A DNA stretch of 50,454 nucleotides from an uncultured Treponema sp. (GTDB lineage Bacteria; Spirochaetota; Spirochaetia; Treponematales; Treponemataceae), in contig CALHVG010000017.1 in assembly GCA_938039145.1 (NCBI GenBank), positions 1 through 50,454 of the forward strand. The letters run 5' to 3'. Both the position numbers and the translations under genes were made by a program. The number at the start of each line of letters is the position of its first letter. The first letter of the stretch is position 1. This document shows, piece by piece, positions 42,084 to 50,454 of the stretch. The notes under the pieces are model-generated. The model ran no database searches, had not been told where the DNA came from, and saw only the letters and a program-made list of their open reading frames with translations.

Positions 42084-42953
42084 ATGACAGATAGGACAAA
42101 CTCGTTTTTCCGTGAGTTCAAAAGGCTCTTACTTGTGGTTTTGGGCGGTGCGTTGATGGCGTTGAACATCAATACGTTCGTGCATTCCGCGAACCTTTTT
42201 CCCGGCGGATTTTCGGGACTTGCCTTGCTGATTCAGGGGGCTGTGAACAAAGCCAGCGGATTTTCAATTCCGTATTCGTTTTTGGTGTATTCGCTGAACA
42301 TAGTTCCCGTCGTAATCGGATTCAAGTTCATTGGGAAAAAATTCACAATTTATTCGGTTGTGATGATAGCGGTTTCCGGTCTTCTTACGGACTTAATGCC
42401 CGGCTTGAACCTTACCAGCGACGTTATTTTGTGTTCGATTTTCGGCGGAATATTGAACGCGGTTTCAATAAGTTTGTGCCTTTTTGCCGGAAGTTCTTCC
42501 GGCGGAACGGATTTTATCGCAATCTTTGTGGCGGAAAAAACGGGAAAGTCCGCATGGAACTTTATATTATTGGGGAACATTTGCGTGCTCGCCGCGGCAG
42601 GATTCATTTTCAGCTGGAACGCGGCGCTTTATTCGATTGTGTTCCAGTATGTTTCTACACAGGCGTTAAATCTTTTGTATAAAAAATACGAAAAAATCAC
42701 GCTGCTTATAATCACGGACAAAGCCGATGTTGTCTATCAGATAATAAGCCGCCGCACAAACCACGACGCTACCGTTTTTGAAGGGAAAGGCTGTTACAAA
42801 GGTGTGTCGCATAAACTTATTTACAGTGTAGTTTCGGCGCAGGATTCGGGCCCGCTTGAAAACGAGATTCACAAGGCTGACCCGACCGCATTCATAAACA
42901 TTCTTCATTCAAAGGATATTGTCGGGAATTTTTTCAGCAGAGCCAGAGACTAG
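42084..42953 (+). CDS. YitT-family membrane protein
   Basis: A 289-residue protein: five or six hydrophobic helices (residues about 15-200) carrying NLFPGGFSGLALLIQ and AGSSSGGTDFIAIF, then a C-terminal DUF2179-like soluble domain (about 205-285) with TNHDATVFEGKGCYKG and LHSKDIVGNFF. YitT proteins are widespread transporters of uncertain substrate. CGGAG precedes the ATG, 12 bases after prs. Its last four bases overlap the end of the convergent XRE gene. Confidence 0.85.
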   Translation: MTDRTNSFFREFKRLLLVVLGGALMALNINTFVHSANLFPGGFSGLALLIQGAVNKASGFSIPYSFLVYSLNIVPVVIGFKFIGKKFTIYSVVMIAVSGLLTDLMPGLNLTSDVILCSIFGGILNAVSISLCLFAGSSSGGTDFIAIFVAEKTGKSAWNFILLGNICVLAAAGFIFSWNAALYSIVFQYVSTQALNLLYKKYEKITLLIITDKADVVYQIISRRTNHDATVFEGKGCYKGVSHKLIYSVVSAQDSGPLENEIHKADPTAFINILHSKDIVGNFFSRARD

Positions 42954-43297
42954 CTTTTTGAATATTTCCTGCTCATGTCGGAAATCATTTTCAAAATCGG
43001 ATCTCTTGACTCATTGGGAAGTTTATCGAGCGCATCCATGTATTTGGAATATTTTGAATTTTTGTGCATTTCATAAATGCTTATTTGGCTCTTTTTCTCG
43101 AATCCGGTTACAAGAAATTCTACGCTGGTGTTCAAGGCGTCGGCAAGTTTTACCGCTTTTTCGGCAGTGGGCATAGCACCGTTTGTTTTCAGGTAACTGC
43201 TGATTGTGTCTTCCTTGATTCCTGTTTTTGCAGACAGTTCTTTTGTTGTGATTCCCATTATTTTTATTGCTTCATGCAGATTTTCCTCAAAGCTCAT
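42950..43297 (-). CDS. XRE-family helix-turn-helix regulator
   Basis: A 115-residue protein with a classic XRE DNA-binding domain at about residues 8-62 (IMGITTKELSAKTGIKEDTISSYLKTNGAMPTAEKAVKLADALN) and a short acidic/lysine-rich tail. The small size suggests a simple dimeric repressor; targets unknown. TAAAAT (complement of 43304-43309) ends six bases before the ATG with no ribosome-binding site, another leaderless start. Its 3' end overlaps yitT by four bases. Confidence 0.82.
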   Translation of the reverse strand: MSFEENLHEAIKIMGITTKELSAKTGIKEDTISSYLKTNGAMPTAEKAVKLADALNTSVEFLVTGFEKKSQISIYEMHKNSKYSKYMDALDKLPNESRDPILKMISDMSRKYSKS

Positions 43298-43474
43298 TGG
43301 TTCATTTTAGGAAAAACATTCAGCATAAATGCGTTAATTAGGAATATATTACTAATTAATTAAAACACGATAATATCTTCCATAATAAATTGTGCGGATT
43401 TTCGATTGATTTTGATTTTTTTTGCGCATTTATCTTCGCTGTATGTTTTTTTGAAAATCCGCTATATTTTTTGT

Positions 43475-45340
43475 ATGAAAAAGGTACTTTGCGTTGACAT
43501 AGGTACTTCGGCTCTAAAAGCTTCTGTAATCGCAGAAAACGGCGATGTTCTTGCTTTTGAACGGGAAGTTTTCCGCCCTGCCGAAAAAGATTTTTTTGCG
43601 TTGGAATGGATTTCCGCGCTTGAAAGGGCGTCTAAAAAAATCGCGGAAAAAACTGATTCGGATGCGGTTTGCATTTCAGGGAACGGGCCTACGATTGTAA
43701 GCGAAAACGGACGCACTCTTTTATGGAACGAAAATATTGAAAATCCTGAAATAAAATGCCGTTCCCTTTTTATTCCGAGAATTCTTGCGTTCAAAAATAA
43801 ATTTCCGGATGATTTTTATTCATCTTCGCACATTTTTAGCGGCGCTGAATTTTTGATTTATGCCCTTACCGGAACTGCGCTGACGATTCTTCCCGAAAAA
43901 AGATACGAGGAATTTTATTGGACAGAAACTGCGCTTTTTGAAGCGGGTTTTTCGGAATCGGAACAGAAAAAACTTCCGTCCTTTGCCGATATGGGTTTTT
44001 GTTCGGGGAACGTTCTTCCCGAAATGCAAAAAAAACTCGGACTTAAAAAAAATATTTCCGTGTTTGCAGGTGGCCCTGATTTTGTGACGGCTTTGATTGG
44101 AACGGACACGCTTTGTCCCGGAAAAATATGCGACAGAAGCGGCTCAAGCGAAGGAATAAATCTTTGCGTTAAAAAGCCGATTTTTTTTGAAAACGTAAGA
44201 ACTCTTCCGTCCGTTGTTCCGGGGCTTTGGAATCTTAGCGTGTTGATTCCTGAAAGCGGAAGCCTCCTTGAAAAATTCAGGGACGAAATAAACGTTCTTT
44301 CCAAAAAAGAAAATTCCCGGAAAGAAATTATGGATTTGTGTTTTTCCGACAAAAATTCGGAAGGCTACCGCGCTATGCTTAAAATATGCGATAAAGTTCA
44401 AAACGGAGTTGAAATTTTAAGAAAAGCCGCATCGGGATCCGGCGAAAAAATCGCGGACTGCATGACGGTTACCGGCGGTCAGACAAAAGATGAACGCTGG
44501 CTTTGCAAAAAAGCGGCTGAATCAAAAATCGGGATTGCCGTTCCTTGCTGCAGGGACGCTGAACTTGCAGGCGATGCGTGCATCGCTTTTTCTTCGATGG
44601 GAATATACGGTTCTTTTTCTGAAGCCGCTTCAAAAATCGTAAAAATAGAAAAGATTTTTCCAAAGACGGCGCATAAGATTCAAAAATACAAAGCCTACAG
44701 AATTCCTGAAAAAATCGCTACGATAATTTTTGACATAGATTCGACGCTTTACACAAACGAAGCCTATGAAATCGAGCAGGTTGACGTTCAGATTCGTAGC
44801 ATTGCAGAAAAACGTGGGATTTCCGCCAGCAAGATGCGAAATCTTGTAAGCGTTTTCAGACGGGACTGGCAAAAATCGCATGGCGGAAAAAAAATAAGCC
44901 TTGGAAATACGCTTACGCATTTTGGAGTTCCGATTGAAGAATCTATAAGAATGCGGGAAGAACTTTTGCATCCCGGTGATTTTTTACAAAAAGACGAAAA
45001 TTTGATTCGGGTTTTGCGTGAATTAAATGAAAAATACGCACTTATTTGCGTGACGAACAATCCCGTTCTTCCTGCAAGAAAAACGCTTGAATCGCTTGGC
45101 GTAAGCGGCTTTTTTAAGGACATAATCGGTCTTGACGTTTGCAAAAAGTCCAAGCCCGCAAAAGAGCCTTTTTTGCTTGCGGCAAAAATCACGGGGGCGG
45201 CTTTGGACGAATGTCTTTCCGTGGGCGACCGCTACGATATGGATATTTCGCTTCCGCTGAAAATGGGCATGGGCGGAATCCTTGTCGGTGGGGTTTGCGA
45301 TGTGTACATGCTCCCTGAAATCATTCGCGCCGGGCAGTAG
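43475..45340 (+). CDS. FGGY carbohydrate kinase fused to HAD phosphatase
   Basis: A 621-residue two-domain protein. Residues about 1-425 are an FGGY-type sugar kinase: phosphate-binding CVDIGTSALKASVI, then GGPDFVTALIGT, GSSEGI and TVTGGQTKDERWLCK. Residues about 435-621 are a HAD hydrolase with all four motifs: IIFDIDSTLY (nucleophile Asp), CVTNNP, KKSKPAKEP and GDRYDMDIS. A kinase and a phosphatase on one chain could channel or balance a sugar phosphate, or repair a wrong phosphorylation; the substrate is unknown. The start 43475 is set by TATATT (43463-43468), six bases upstream, leaderless. It ends 12 bases before the convergent rpoN gene, with no frameshift at the junction. Confidence 0.82.
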   Translation: MKKVLCVDIGTSALKASVIAENGDVLAFEREVFRPAEKDFFALEWISALERASKKIAEKTDSDAVCISGNGPTIVSENGRTLLWNENIENPEIKCRSLFIPRILAFKNKFPDDFYSSSHIFSGAEFLIYALTGTALTILPEKRYEEFYWTETALFEAGFSESEQKKLPSFADMGFCSGNVLPEMQKKLGLKKNISVFAGGPDFVTALIGTDTLCPGKICDRSGSSEGINLCVKKPIFFENVRTLPSVVPGLWNLSVLIPESGSLLEKFRDEINVLSKKENSRKEIMDLCFSDKNSEGYRAMLKICDKVQNGVEILRKAASGSGEKIADCMTVTGGQTKDERWLCKKAAESKIGIAVPCCRDAELAGDACIAFSSMGIYGSFSEAASKIVKIEKIFPKTAHKIQKYKAYRIPEKIATIIFDIDSTLYTNEAYEIEQVDVQIRSIAEKRGISASKMRNLVSVFRRDWQKSHGGKKISLGNTLTHFGVPIEESIRMREELLHPGDFLQKDENLIRVLRELNEKYALICVTNNPVLPARKTLESLGVSGFFKDIIGLDVCKKSKPAKEPFLLAAKITGAALDECLSVGDRYDMDISLPLKMGMGGILVGGVCDVYMLPEIIRAGQ

Positions 45341-45352
45341 AGTTTGAAAATC

Positions 45353-46858
45353 TTATCGCCGGTAACTTGATTCAATATTCAGCTGGCTTCGATATTTTGC
45401 TACGGTTCTTCTTGCGATTTTTATGCCTTCTTTTTGCAATAGGAGCGTCACGGCTTGGTCGGAAAGTTTTTTTTCGGTGTGTTCTTCAAGGATTTTTTTT
45501 ATGGCGACCTTTACGGAAGCGGACGAGACGGAGGAGGTTTTGATTTCTTGTTCGCCTTGAATTTCCGCTTCTTTTTTTAGTTCCGATGAAAAAAAGTATT
45601 TTACGGGAAAAATTCCCCATTCACATCTAAGATATTTTGACGAAGCAAAGCGGGATATTGTCGATTCATGAACGCCAGCGAGTTCTGAAAGGCGTTTTTG
45701 GGTCAGCGGAAAAAGTTTTTCAGGTCCGAAAGAAAAAAAATCTTTTTGAAGCGAGACGAGAAGCGAAAATGTGCGGAGAATCGAACGGTTCCTGAATTCC
45801 AAAGAATCGATGAAACTTTGCGCGCTTTCTTTTAGTCCGTCAAAATCTTTATGGAACAAAGGCGATATTCGGTATGAAGGAATGTTTTCTGTTTTCAGTT
45901 TTATTCTAAAATGAAAGGCGGCGTTTTTTAAATCTTTTTGTACGGCGGATGCGTTCACAAGTCCTTCTTCAAAATTTTCTTTTTCAAGAATGCCTTCCTC
46001 TTTTATGATTTCTGCGTCGGCTTCTATGAATTGCGTTTGCTCTTCGGCGGAAAAATTTTGCGCAGGATAAGGATTCAAACTTTTTATGAAATGAACGGAT
46101 TTTTCTATGTTTTTTTCCGTCACAAGATTTTTGTCCAATGTTTCTTCGGGTTTCAGGAAGGCCATTTTTTCCTGTTCCTTTATGAGCGCATTCATCTTTC
46201 GGATTATTTTTTCCGTATCGGGTGGGGAAAGAAGGTCAAGATGCCCGTGAACAATAAAAAGGCTAAGAGGATCGGCATTTTTTTGGAGGGCCTGAACTTC
46301 AAGGCTTTCCATCGCATTTTTGCAGCAAACTCCTACAGGATCAAGATGCTGAACTATTGAAATGCAATGCGCAAGAAAGGCTTCGTCATGATTTTTGTCG
46401 TTTTTGTCAAGAAGGGAAGCCGGCGCAAGAAAATGCCAGCCGTTTTTGTCAAGATTTCTTATGAGTTTTTCGCAGAGTTTTTCTTCTTCGGGATTTAGGC
46501 GGTTCATTTTGATTTGGGAAAGAAGATGTTCCTGAAGACTTTCCCGAAAGTCCGGAGAATTTTCGAGCATTTTCTGAAATTTATCGGAAAGAGCGTTCCC
46601 CGAATTTGAAGAGTTTCCGGTTCTGACTTGGGAAATCCGTTCATTTTTTTTGCTTGCAGGAAAATTTTCTATGCCGTCCGAAAGAGAATCGCAAGTGATT
46701 TCGAACGCAGGATTTTCGTCGGCAAATTTATAGATTTCGTCACGCAATTCCATATTGTTCATGGAAATCAGTTTTACGGCAAGAATTTGTTTTTGGCTCA
46801 TTTTCTGAACCTGAAGTTGAGAAGACTTTTGAGTCTGCTTCATCGAAAAATCCTGCAT
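45353..46858 (-). CDS. rpoN: RNA polymerase sigma-54 factor
   Basis: A 501-residue sigma-54. Region I glutamine- and leucine-rich start: KQTQKSSQLQVQKMSQKQIL. An acidic region II follows. The core-binding domain includes NLDKNGW and HLDPVGVCC, the helix-turn-helix is AGVHESTISRFASSKYL, and the C-terminal RpoN box is IARRTVAKYRSQLNI, with one change from the usual ARRTVAKYRE. Sigma-54 needs bacterial enhancer-binding proteins; none are in the window and no clear -24/-12 promoter was found. TATAAT (complement of 46866-46871) lies seven bases before the ATG, a leaderless start. The gene is divergent from the DUF1015 gene, with only 47 bases between the starts. Confidence 0.9.
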   Translation of the reverse strand: MQDFSMKQTQKSSQLQVQKMSQKQILAVKLISMNNMELRDEIYKFADENPAFEITCDSLSDGIENFPASKKNERISQVRTGNSSNSGNALSDKFQKMLENSPDFRESLQEHLLSQIKMNRLNPEEEKLCEKLIRNLDKNGWHFLAPASLLDKNDKNHDEAFLAHCISIVQHLDPVGVCCKNAMESLEVQALQKNADPLSLFIVHGHLDLLSPPDTEKIIRKMNALIKEQEKMAFLKPEETLDKNLVTEKNIEKSVHFIKSLNPYPAQNFSAEEQTQFIEADAEIIKEEGILEKENFEEGLVNASAVQKDLKNAAFHFRIKLKTENIPSYRISPLFHKDFDGLKESAQSFIDSLEFRNRSILRTFSLLVSLQKDFFSFGPEKLFPLTQKRLSELAGVHESTISRFASSKYLRCEWGIFPVKYFFSSELKKEAEIQGEQEIKTSSVSSASVKVAIKKILEEHTEKKLSDQAVTLLLQKEGIKIARRTVAKYRSQLNIESSYRR

Positions 46859-46905
46859 GGTTCGGATTATAGCACAAAGGGATTTTTTGTGTTATGGTTT
46901 GCTTT
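46859..46905. promoter_or_regulatory. compact divergent promoter region rpoN / DUF1015
   Basis: The 47 bases between start codons carry a minus-strand TATAAT (46866-46871) seven bases before the rpoN ATG. A plus-strand TATGGT (46893-46898), with an upstream TGTG, lies seven bases before the 46906 ATG. The two promoters must overlap, so RNA polymerase on one may interfere with the other. Confidence 0.55.
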
Positions 46906-48222
46906 ATGAGAACTTTTGAACAGATGGGCGTAAAAGTCCCTGAAATTTTGTTGCCTAAAAATATTGACGTGGAGAGCTGGGCTGTTGTTGCCTGCGACCA
47001 GTACACGCAGGACAGGGAATATTGGGAGAATGTAAAAAAATCCGTTGCCGGAAGACCTTCAAGCCTGAATGTGATTCTTCCTGAAGTTTACCTGAACGAT
47101 TCGGATAAGGACGAACGAATCCAAAAAATACAAAACACAATGCGAAAATATATCGAAGAAGGCGTTTTTGCTTTTCCGGAATCGGAAATGATATACGTTG
47201 AACGGAAAACAGCATATGGACGCACAAGGCGCGGTCTTGTAACTTCGATAGACCTTGAAACTTACGAATGGAAACCTTTTTCAACTTCGTTGATTCGTGC
47301 TACGGAAGCAACGATTGTCGATAGAATTCCTCCAAGAATGAAAATCCGGGACGGAGCTGCTCTTGAAATTCCGCACATAATGCTTCTTGTAAATGACGAG
47401 GCGCACAGTTTGGTAGAAGGCATAGGAAATCTTGTTAAGCAAAATCAGCCGTGCTATTCGGGAAAACTCATGCAGAAAAGCGGGGAAATTTCGGGTTGGG
47501 CAATAAAATCCCATGAAAATCTTGAAAAAGTTCGTTCCGCACTGGAAGCACTTTTTGAAAAAAACACCGCTTCCGACGGTTCTACGTTTCTTTTTGCAGT
47601 CGGAGACGGAAATCATTCTCTTGCGACCGCAAAAGCCGTCTGGGAGGAATATAAAAAAAATCATCCCGATGCGGCGGATTCCTGCCCTGTGCGGTATGCG
47701 CTTGTTGAAATAGTAAATATTTATGACGAAGGACTTACTTTTGAGCCGATTCACCGCGTGGCTTTTTGCAAAAATCCGCAAAAAATCGTCGATTCTCTTT
47801 CTTCCGAACTTGACGGAAAATTGATTGAAGTTCCGGCTTGGATTGAACTTTCCGAAAGGGTAAAGAATTCTTCGTCGGATTTCGGATTTGTTTATACGCA
47901 GGGCGGAATTGAAAAGTTTTTCGTTCTTTCAACAGATATAAAAGAACTTGCCGTAAGTCGTTTTCAGCCGGCATTGGACGAAATCCTTGATTCCGAAAAA
48001 AGAACGGACGCTTCCGCGGAACTGGATTACATTCATGGAGAAAAAGAAGTGCTTAGGCTTGGAAAAAAGGAAAACACGCTCGGAATGTTTTTACCGCCCG
48101 TGCAAAAAGAAAGCTTTTTTTCAACGATAGCAAAATCCGGGCCGCTTCCAAGAAAAAGCTTCAGCATGGGCGAGGCGGACGAAAAAAGATTTTATCTTGA
48201 AAGCAGAAAGCTTTTTTCCTAG
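46906..48222 (+). CDS. DUF1015-family protein
   Basis: A 438-residue soluble protein of the DUF1015 family, seen from PKNIDVESWAVVACDQYTQDREYW, LNVILPEVYL, TSLIRATEATIVDRIPPRMKIRDGA, FAVGDGNHSLATAKAVWEEY and LDYIHGEKEVL. The GDGNHS string is strongly conserved and probably catalytic or ligand-binding. The family has no settled function to my knowledge; a link to serine or kinase metabolism has been proposed for relatives, which I cannot test here. The ATG at 46906 is chosen over 46894 from the promoter position. Its end overlaps the end of recQ by four bases. Confidence 0.8.
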   Translation: MRTFEQMGVKVPEILLPKNIDVESWAVVACDQYTQDREYWENVKKSVAGRPSSLNVILPEVYLNDSDKDERIQKIQNTMRKYIEEGVFAFPESEMIYVERKTAYGRTRRGLVTSIDLETYEWKPFSTSLIRATEATIVDRIPPRMKIRDGAALEIPHIMLLVNDEAHSLVEGIGNLVKQNQPCYSGKLMQKSGEISGWAIKSHENLEKVRSALEALFEKNTASDGSTFLFAVGDGNHSLATAKAVWEEYKKNHPDAADSCPVRYALVEIVNIYDEGLTFEPIHRVAFCKNPQKIVDSLSSELDGKLIEVPAWIELSERVKNSSSDFGFVYTQGGIEKFFVLSTDIKELAVSRFQPALDEILDSEKRTDASAELDYIHGEKEVLRLGKKENTLGMFLPPVQKESFFSTIAKSGPLPRKSFSMGEADEKRFYLESRKLFS

Positions 48223-50066
48223 CCGTTCAAAAGGCGGAGAATTTGACTTCCGATTTTTTCCGCTTTTACAGAACCTATTCCGAAAACGTTCAAAAGTTCA
48301 TGTTCATTTTGAGGCTTTTTTTCTACAAGCTCTTCAAGTGTTTTGTCGCCGAAAATCTGGTACGGGGCAATGTTCAGCTCGTCAGCTTCTTTTTTGCGCC
48401 ATTCCCTTATTTTGCTGTACAGCTCGCGGTCTTTTTCGTCAAGGCTTTTTAAGAAGCTCGACCTTTTTGCCGTTGTAAGAGATTTTCTTTTTCCGGGATA
48501 AACTTGATTCAGAACTTTGACTTTTGTCAGCGTTACGGGAAGATTTATCGGGCTTCGGGAAACAAGCGCATTTTTACCTTTTGGAAGGATTTTTAATACA
48601 TTGTAGTCGCCGTATTTTTCGATATAGCCGAATTCTTCAAGTGCGCTCGCCACTTCAAGCCAGTCTTCTTTTTCAAGTTCCTTTCCGATTCCCCAGGTGG
48701 AAAGTTTGTCGTGGCCGTTGTCAAGGATTCTTTGCTGCTTTGAGCCCATAAGCACGTCGATGACATAAAGAGTTCCGTAACGCTCTCGGAGCCTGTAAAT
48801 GCAGCTCATGAATTTTTGCGCTTCGGTTGTAACGTCGTTTTGTGCGCGGACGCCGTTTGAGCAGCAATCGCAGCAGGAACCGTTTTCTTTTGTTTCTGCG
48901 GATTTGTAATCTTCGCCAAAATAGTTCAGAATGAGTTTTCGTCTGCAAGTCCGCTCTGTGGCATAGGCTATCATCTGGCTTAAAAGTTTTTCGTCTTTTT
49001 CAGGATTTGATGAATCCTTAAAGAAAAATCTGATTTTGTGAATGTCGGCTGCGCTGTAAAGAAGCAAAGCGCTGCTTTCAAGTCCGTCGCGGCCTGCCCG
49101 TCCGATTTCCTGATAGTATTCTTCGATGGATTTGGGAAGGTCGTAGTGAATCACGAACCGCACGTTCGGTTTGTTTATTCCCATTCCGAACGCCACCGTT
49201 GCAACGATTATCCGCACGCTGTCTTTTATAAAAAGTTCCTGATTTTCGGCACGCTCCCGGTCTGAAAGCCCTGCATGGTAGTTCAGGACGGAAAAACCTC
49301 CGGCTTTAAGTTCCTCCGTAAGTTTGTCGACCTGTTTTCTTGAAAGACAGTAAATTATTCCGCTTTCGTCTTTACGGGACAAAAGAAAATCCGTAACTTG
49401 GGCGACAGGGCTTTTCTTAGGGCGGACTTCAAGGAATATGTTCGAGCGGTTGAAACTTGCCGTAAATACGTTCGGCTTTTTCATTTTTAACTGAGCGATT
49501 ATATCCGTTCGGACTTGGACAGTTGCCGTTGCCGTAAGGGCAAGGCATACCGCTTTTGGAAAGCGGGTTCTAAGTTCTCTGAGTTCAAGATAGTTCGGTC
49601 TGAAATCGTGCCCCCATGATGAAATGCAATGCGCCTCGTCTATTGTAAGGCAGCTGACTCCGCATTCAGTATCGCAAAGAATCGAGCGGACTTTTTCCGT
49701 GGAAAGAGCCTCTGGGGATATGTAGAGAAGTTTTATTTTGCCCTTTTTGATTAGCCGCACCGTGTTCACGTAAGAAGCGTAGTCCAAAGTACTGTTCAAA
49801 AATGCGCAGTTCACTCCGTTTTCAGAAAGAGAAGTTACCTGATCCTGCATGAGCGAAATCAGCGGAGTTACCACAATAGTTATTCCGCTGAAAAGCAGCG
49901 CAGGTATTTGATAGCAGATTGATTTTCCGCCGCCTGTAGGCATGATTGCAAGCGTGTCCGTTCCGTTCAGCACCGATTTTATTATGTCCGGCTGAAGAGG
50001 CCGGAACGAGTCGTAACCGAACACAGTTTTAAGCACGGATGTGCAGGCTTTTTCTACGTTGTCCAT
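48219..50066 (-). CDS. recQ: ATP-dependent DNA helicase RecQ
   Basis: A 615-residue RecQ. Superfamily 2 helicase motifs: MPTGGGKSICYQIPAL (Walker A, near residue 45), TPLISLMQDQV, DEAHCISSWGHDFRP (DEAH box), ALTATAT, ATVAFGMGINKP and QEIGRAGRD. A zinc-binding CRRKLILNYFGE with CCDCC follows, then a winged-helix domain and a C-terminal HRDC domain ending GIGSVKAEKIGSQILRLL. It unwinds DNA during recombination repair. The start at 50066 (MDNVEK) is preferred over 50099 because homology begins there and TATAAT lies 12 bases upstream. Confidence 0.95.
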   Translation of the reverse strand: MDNVEKACTSVLKTVFGYDSFRPLQPDIIKSVLNGTDTLAIMPTGGGKSICYQIPALLFSGITIVVTPLISLMQDQVTSLSENGVNCAFLNSTLDYASYVNTVRLIKKGKIKLLYISPEALSTEKVRSILCDTECGVSCLTIDEAHCISSWGHDFRPNYLELRELRTRFPKAVCLALTATATVQVRTDIIAQLKMKKPNVFTASFNRSNIFLEVRPKKSPVAQVTDFLLSRKDESGIIYCLSRKQVDKLTEELKAGGFSVLNYHAGLSDRERAENQELFIKDSVRIIVATVAFGMGINKPNVRFVIHYDLPKSIEEYYQEIGRAGRDGLESSALLLYSAADIHKIRFFFKDSSNPEKDEKLLSQMIAYATERTCRRKLILNYFGEDYKSAETKENGSCCDCCSNGVRAQNDVTTEAQKFMSCIYRLRERYGTLYVIDVLMGSKQQRILDNGHDKLSTWGIGKELEKEDWLEVASALEEFGYIEKYGDYNVLKILPKGKNALVSRSPINLPVTLTKVKVLNQVYPGKRKSLTTAKRSSFLKSLDEKDRELYSKIREWRKKEADELNIAPYQIFGDKTLEELVEKKPQNEHELLNVFGIGSVKAEKIGSQILRLLNG

Positions 50067-50139
50067 ATTCCGCCCCGAATTATAACAGCAAACACCCACT
50101 TGAAAAAGTCGCGCCTTTTTATTATGATGTACGAACCTT

Positions 50140-50222
50140 GCCGGAGTGGTGGAATGGTAGACACGAAAGACTCAAAATCTTTTGTCAGCGATGGCGTAAG
50201 AGTTCAAGTCTCTTCTCCGGTA
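50140..50222 (+). tRNA. tRNA-Leu (anticodon CAA)
   Basis: Class II tRNA of about 83 nt. Acceptor GCCGGAG/CTCCGGT has a terminal G-T pair. The anticodon stem AAAGA/TCTTT carries loop CTCAAAA giving CAA. The long variable arm is TGTCAGCGATGGCGT, and the T arm is AGAG-TTCAAGT-CTCT. The discriminator is A. Reads TTG. CCA is not encoded. Confidence 0.94.
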
Positions 50223-50254
50223 AAAAGTTCCCGCGTTTGTCGGGAACTTTTTTT
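50223..50254 (+). terminator. terminator after tRNA-Leu
   Basis: AAAAAGTTCCCG and CGGGAACTTTTTTT pair around CGTTTGT, an ideal intrinsic terminator. Confidence 0.92.
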
Positions 50255-50255
50255 A

Positions 50256-50454
50256 TGCGTTCCAAACTTCGGAACTGTTTGTGCTCCGAAGTATAAAACT
50301 TACCTTGCAAATAAAACTTCCCGTCTTCTGTTATTTATAGCAAATCCTTTTGAAAAACTGATTTAAGGTGTGCGGGCGGGCGGATATATTTACGCATCGT
50401 TCATCAAACAATTCCCCGCATATCCGCCTCACAAATCGAGCAGTAAGCTCGATT
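50256..50454. other. non-coding, hairpin-rich window end
   Basis: No gene is supported. There are three inverted repeats: ACTTCGGA/TCCGAAGT (50266-50292), GGCGGATAT/ATATCCGCC (50379-50428) and AATCGAGC/GCTCGATT (50434-50454). The last touches the window edge, so a mobile or repeat element may continue outside. Confidence 0.4.

Overview
The window looks like a chromosomal segment of a free-living or gut-associated spirochaete, most likely Treponema. This is inferred from an EF-G with the spirochaete/mitochondrial-type P-loop (AHIDSGKTT), abundant lipoproteins with InlB-type and sulfatase-modifying-factor domains, a sigma-54 gene, a methyl-accepting chemotaxis protein, and integron-like attC sites of the kind known from Treponema denticola. 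No rRNA gene or species-specific marker is present, so species is not assigned.

Layout. (1) Positions 1-7730: an AT-rich accessory region that I read as the right-hand part of a chromosomal integron cassette array. Four attC-like sites (1-65 partial, 2083-2150, 3132-3237, 7674-7730) delimit cassettes holding a MATE-type exporter plus a histidine phosphatase, a zinc-ribbon membrane protein, and a large InlB-repeat lipoprotein followed by a broken PD-(D/E)XK nuclease. A (CACAA)10 microsatellite lies upstream of the lipoprotein. (2) 7731-16.1 kb: core genes ilvC, a chemotaxis receptor, a polytopic membrane protein, and (minus strand) fusA with a RecA-like ATPase. (3) 16.4-25 kb: a sulfatase-modifying-factor lipoprotein that could be a diversity-generating-retroelement target, tRNA-Val, a three-domain ECF transporter fusion, small envelope proteins, tRNA-Cys and a secreted GH3 hexosaminidase. 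(4) 25-34.6 kb: a minus-strand operon (unknown protein, XRE-cupin regulator, TPR lipoprotein), a VWA protein, gltA, rsuA-like, fhs, tRNA-Arg, an MBL hydrolase and a DTW-domain tRNA modifier. (5) 34.6-50.4 kb: a candidate small RNA, an acyl-CoA synthetase, palindromic repeats, a dat-ddc pair for 1,3-diaminopropane, prs, a YitT transporter, an FGGY kinase-HAD phosphatase fusion, rpoN, a DUF1015 gene, recQ and tRNA-Leu.

How it works together. The core genes cover branched-chain amino acid synthesis (ilvC), citrate formation, one-carbon folate metabolism (fhs), PRPP supply, polyamine precursor synthesis, translation, tRNA/rRNA modification and DNA repair. No single pathway dominates.

Two cross-cutting signals stand out. 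At least ten genes on both strands have a TATAAT-like box ending only 6-7 nt before the ATG with no Shine-Dalgarno sequence, suggesting many leaderless mRNAs beside genes with classical AGGAG sites. Several families of palindromic non-coding repeats are also present, one of which has inserted into and interrupted the nuclease gene. All identifications come from reading the sequence; no database search was run.
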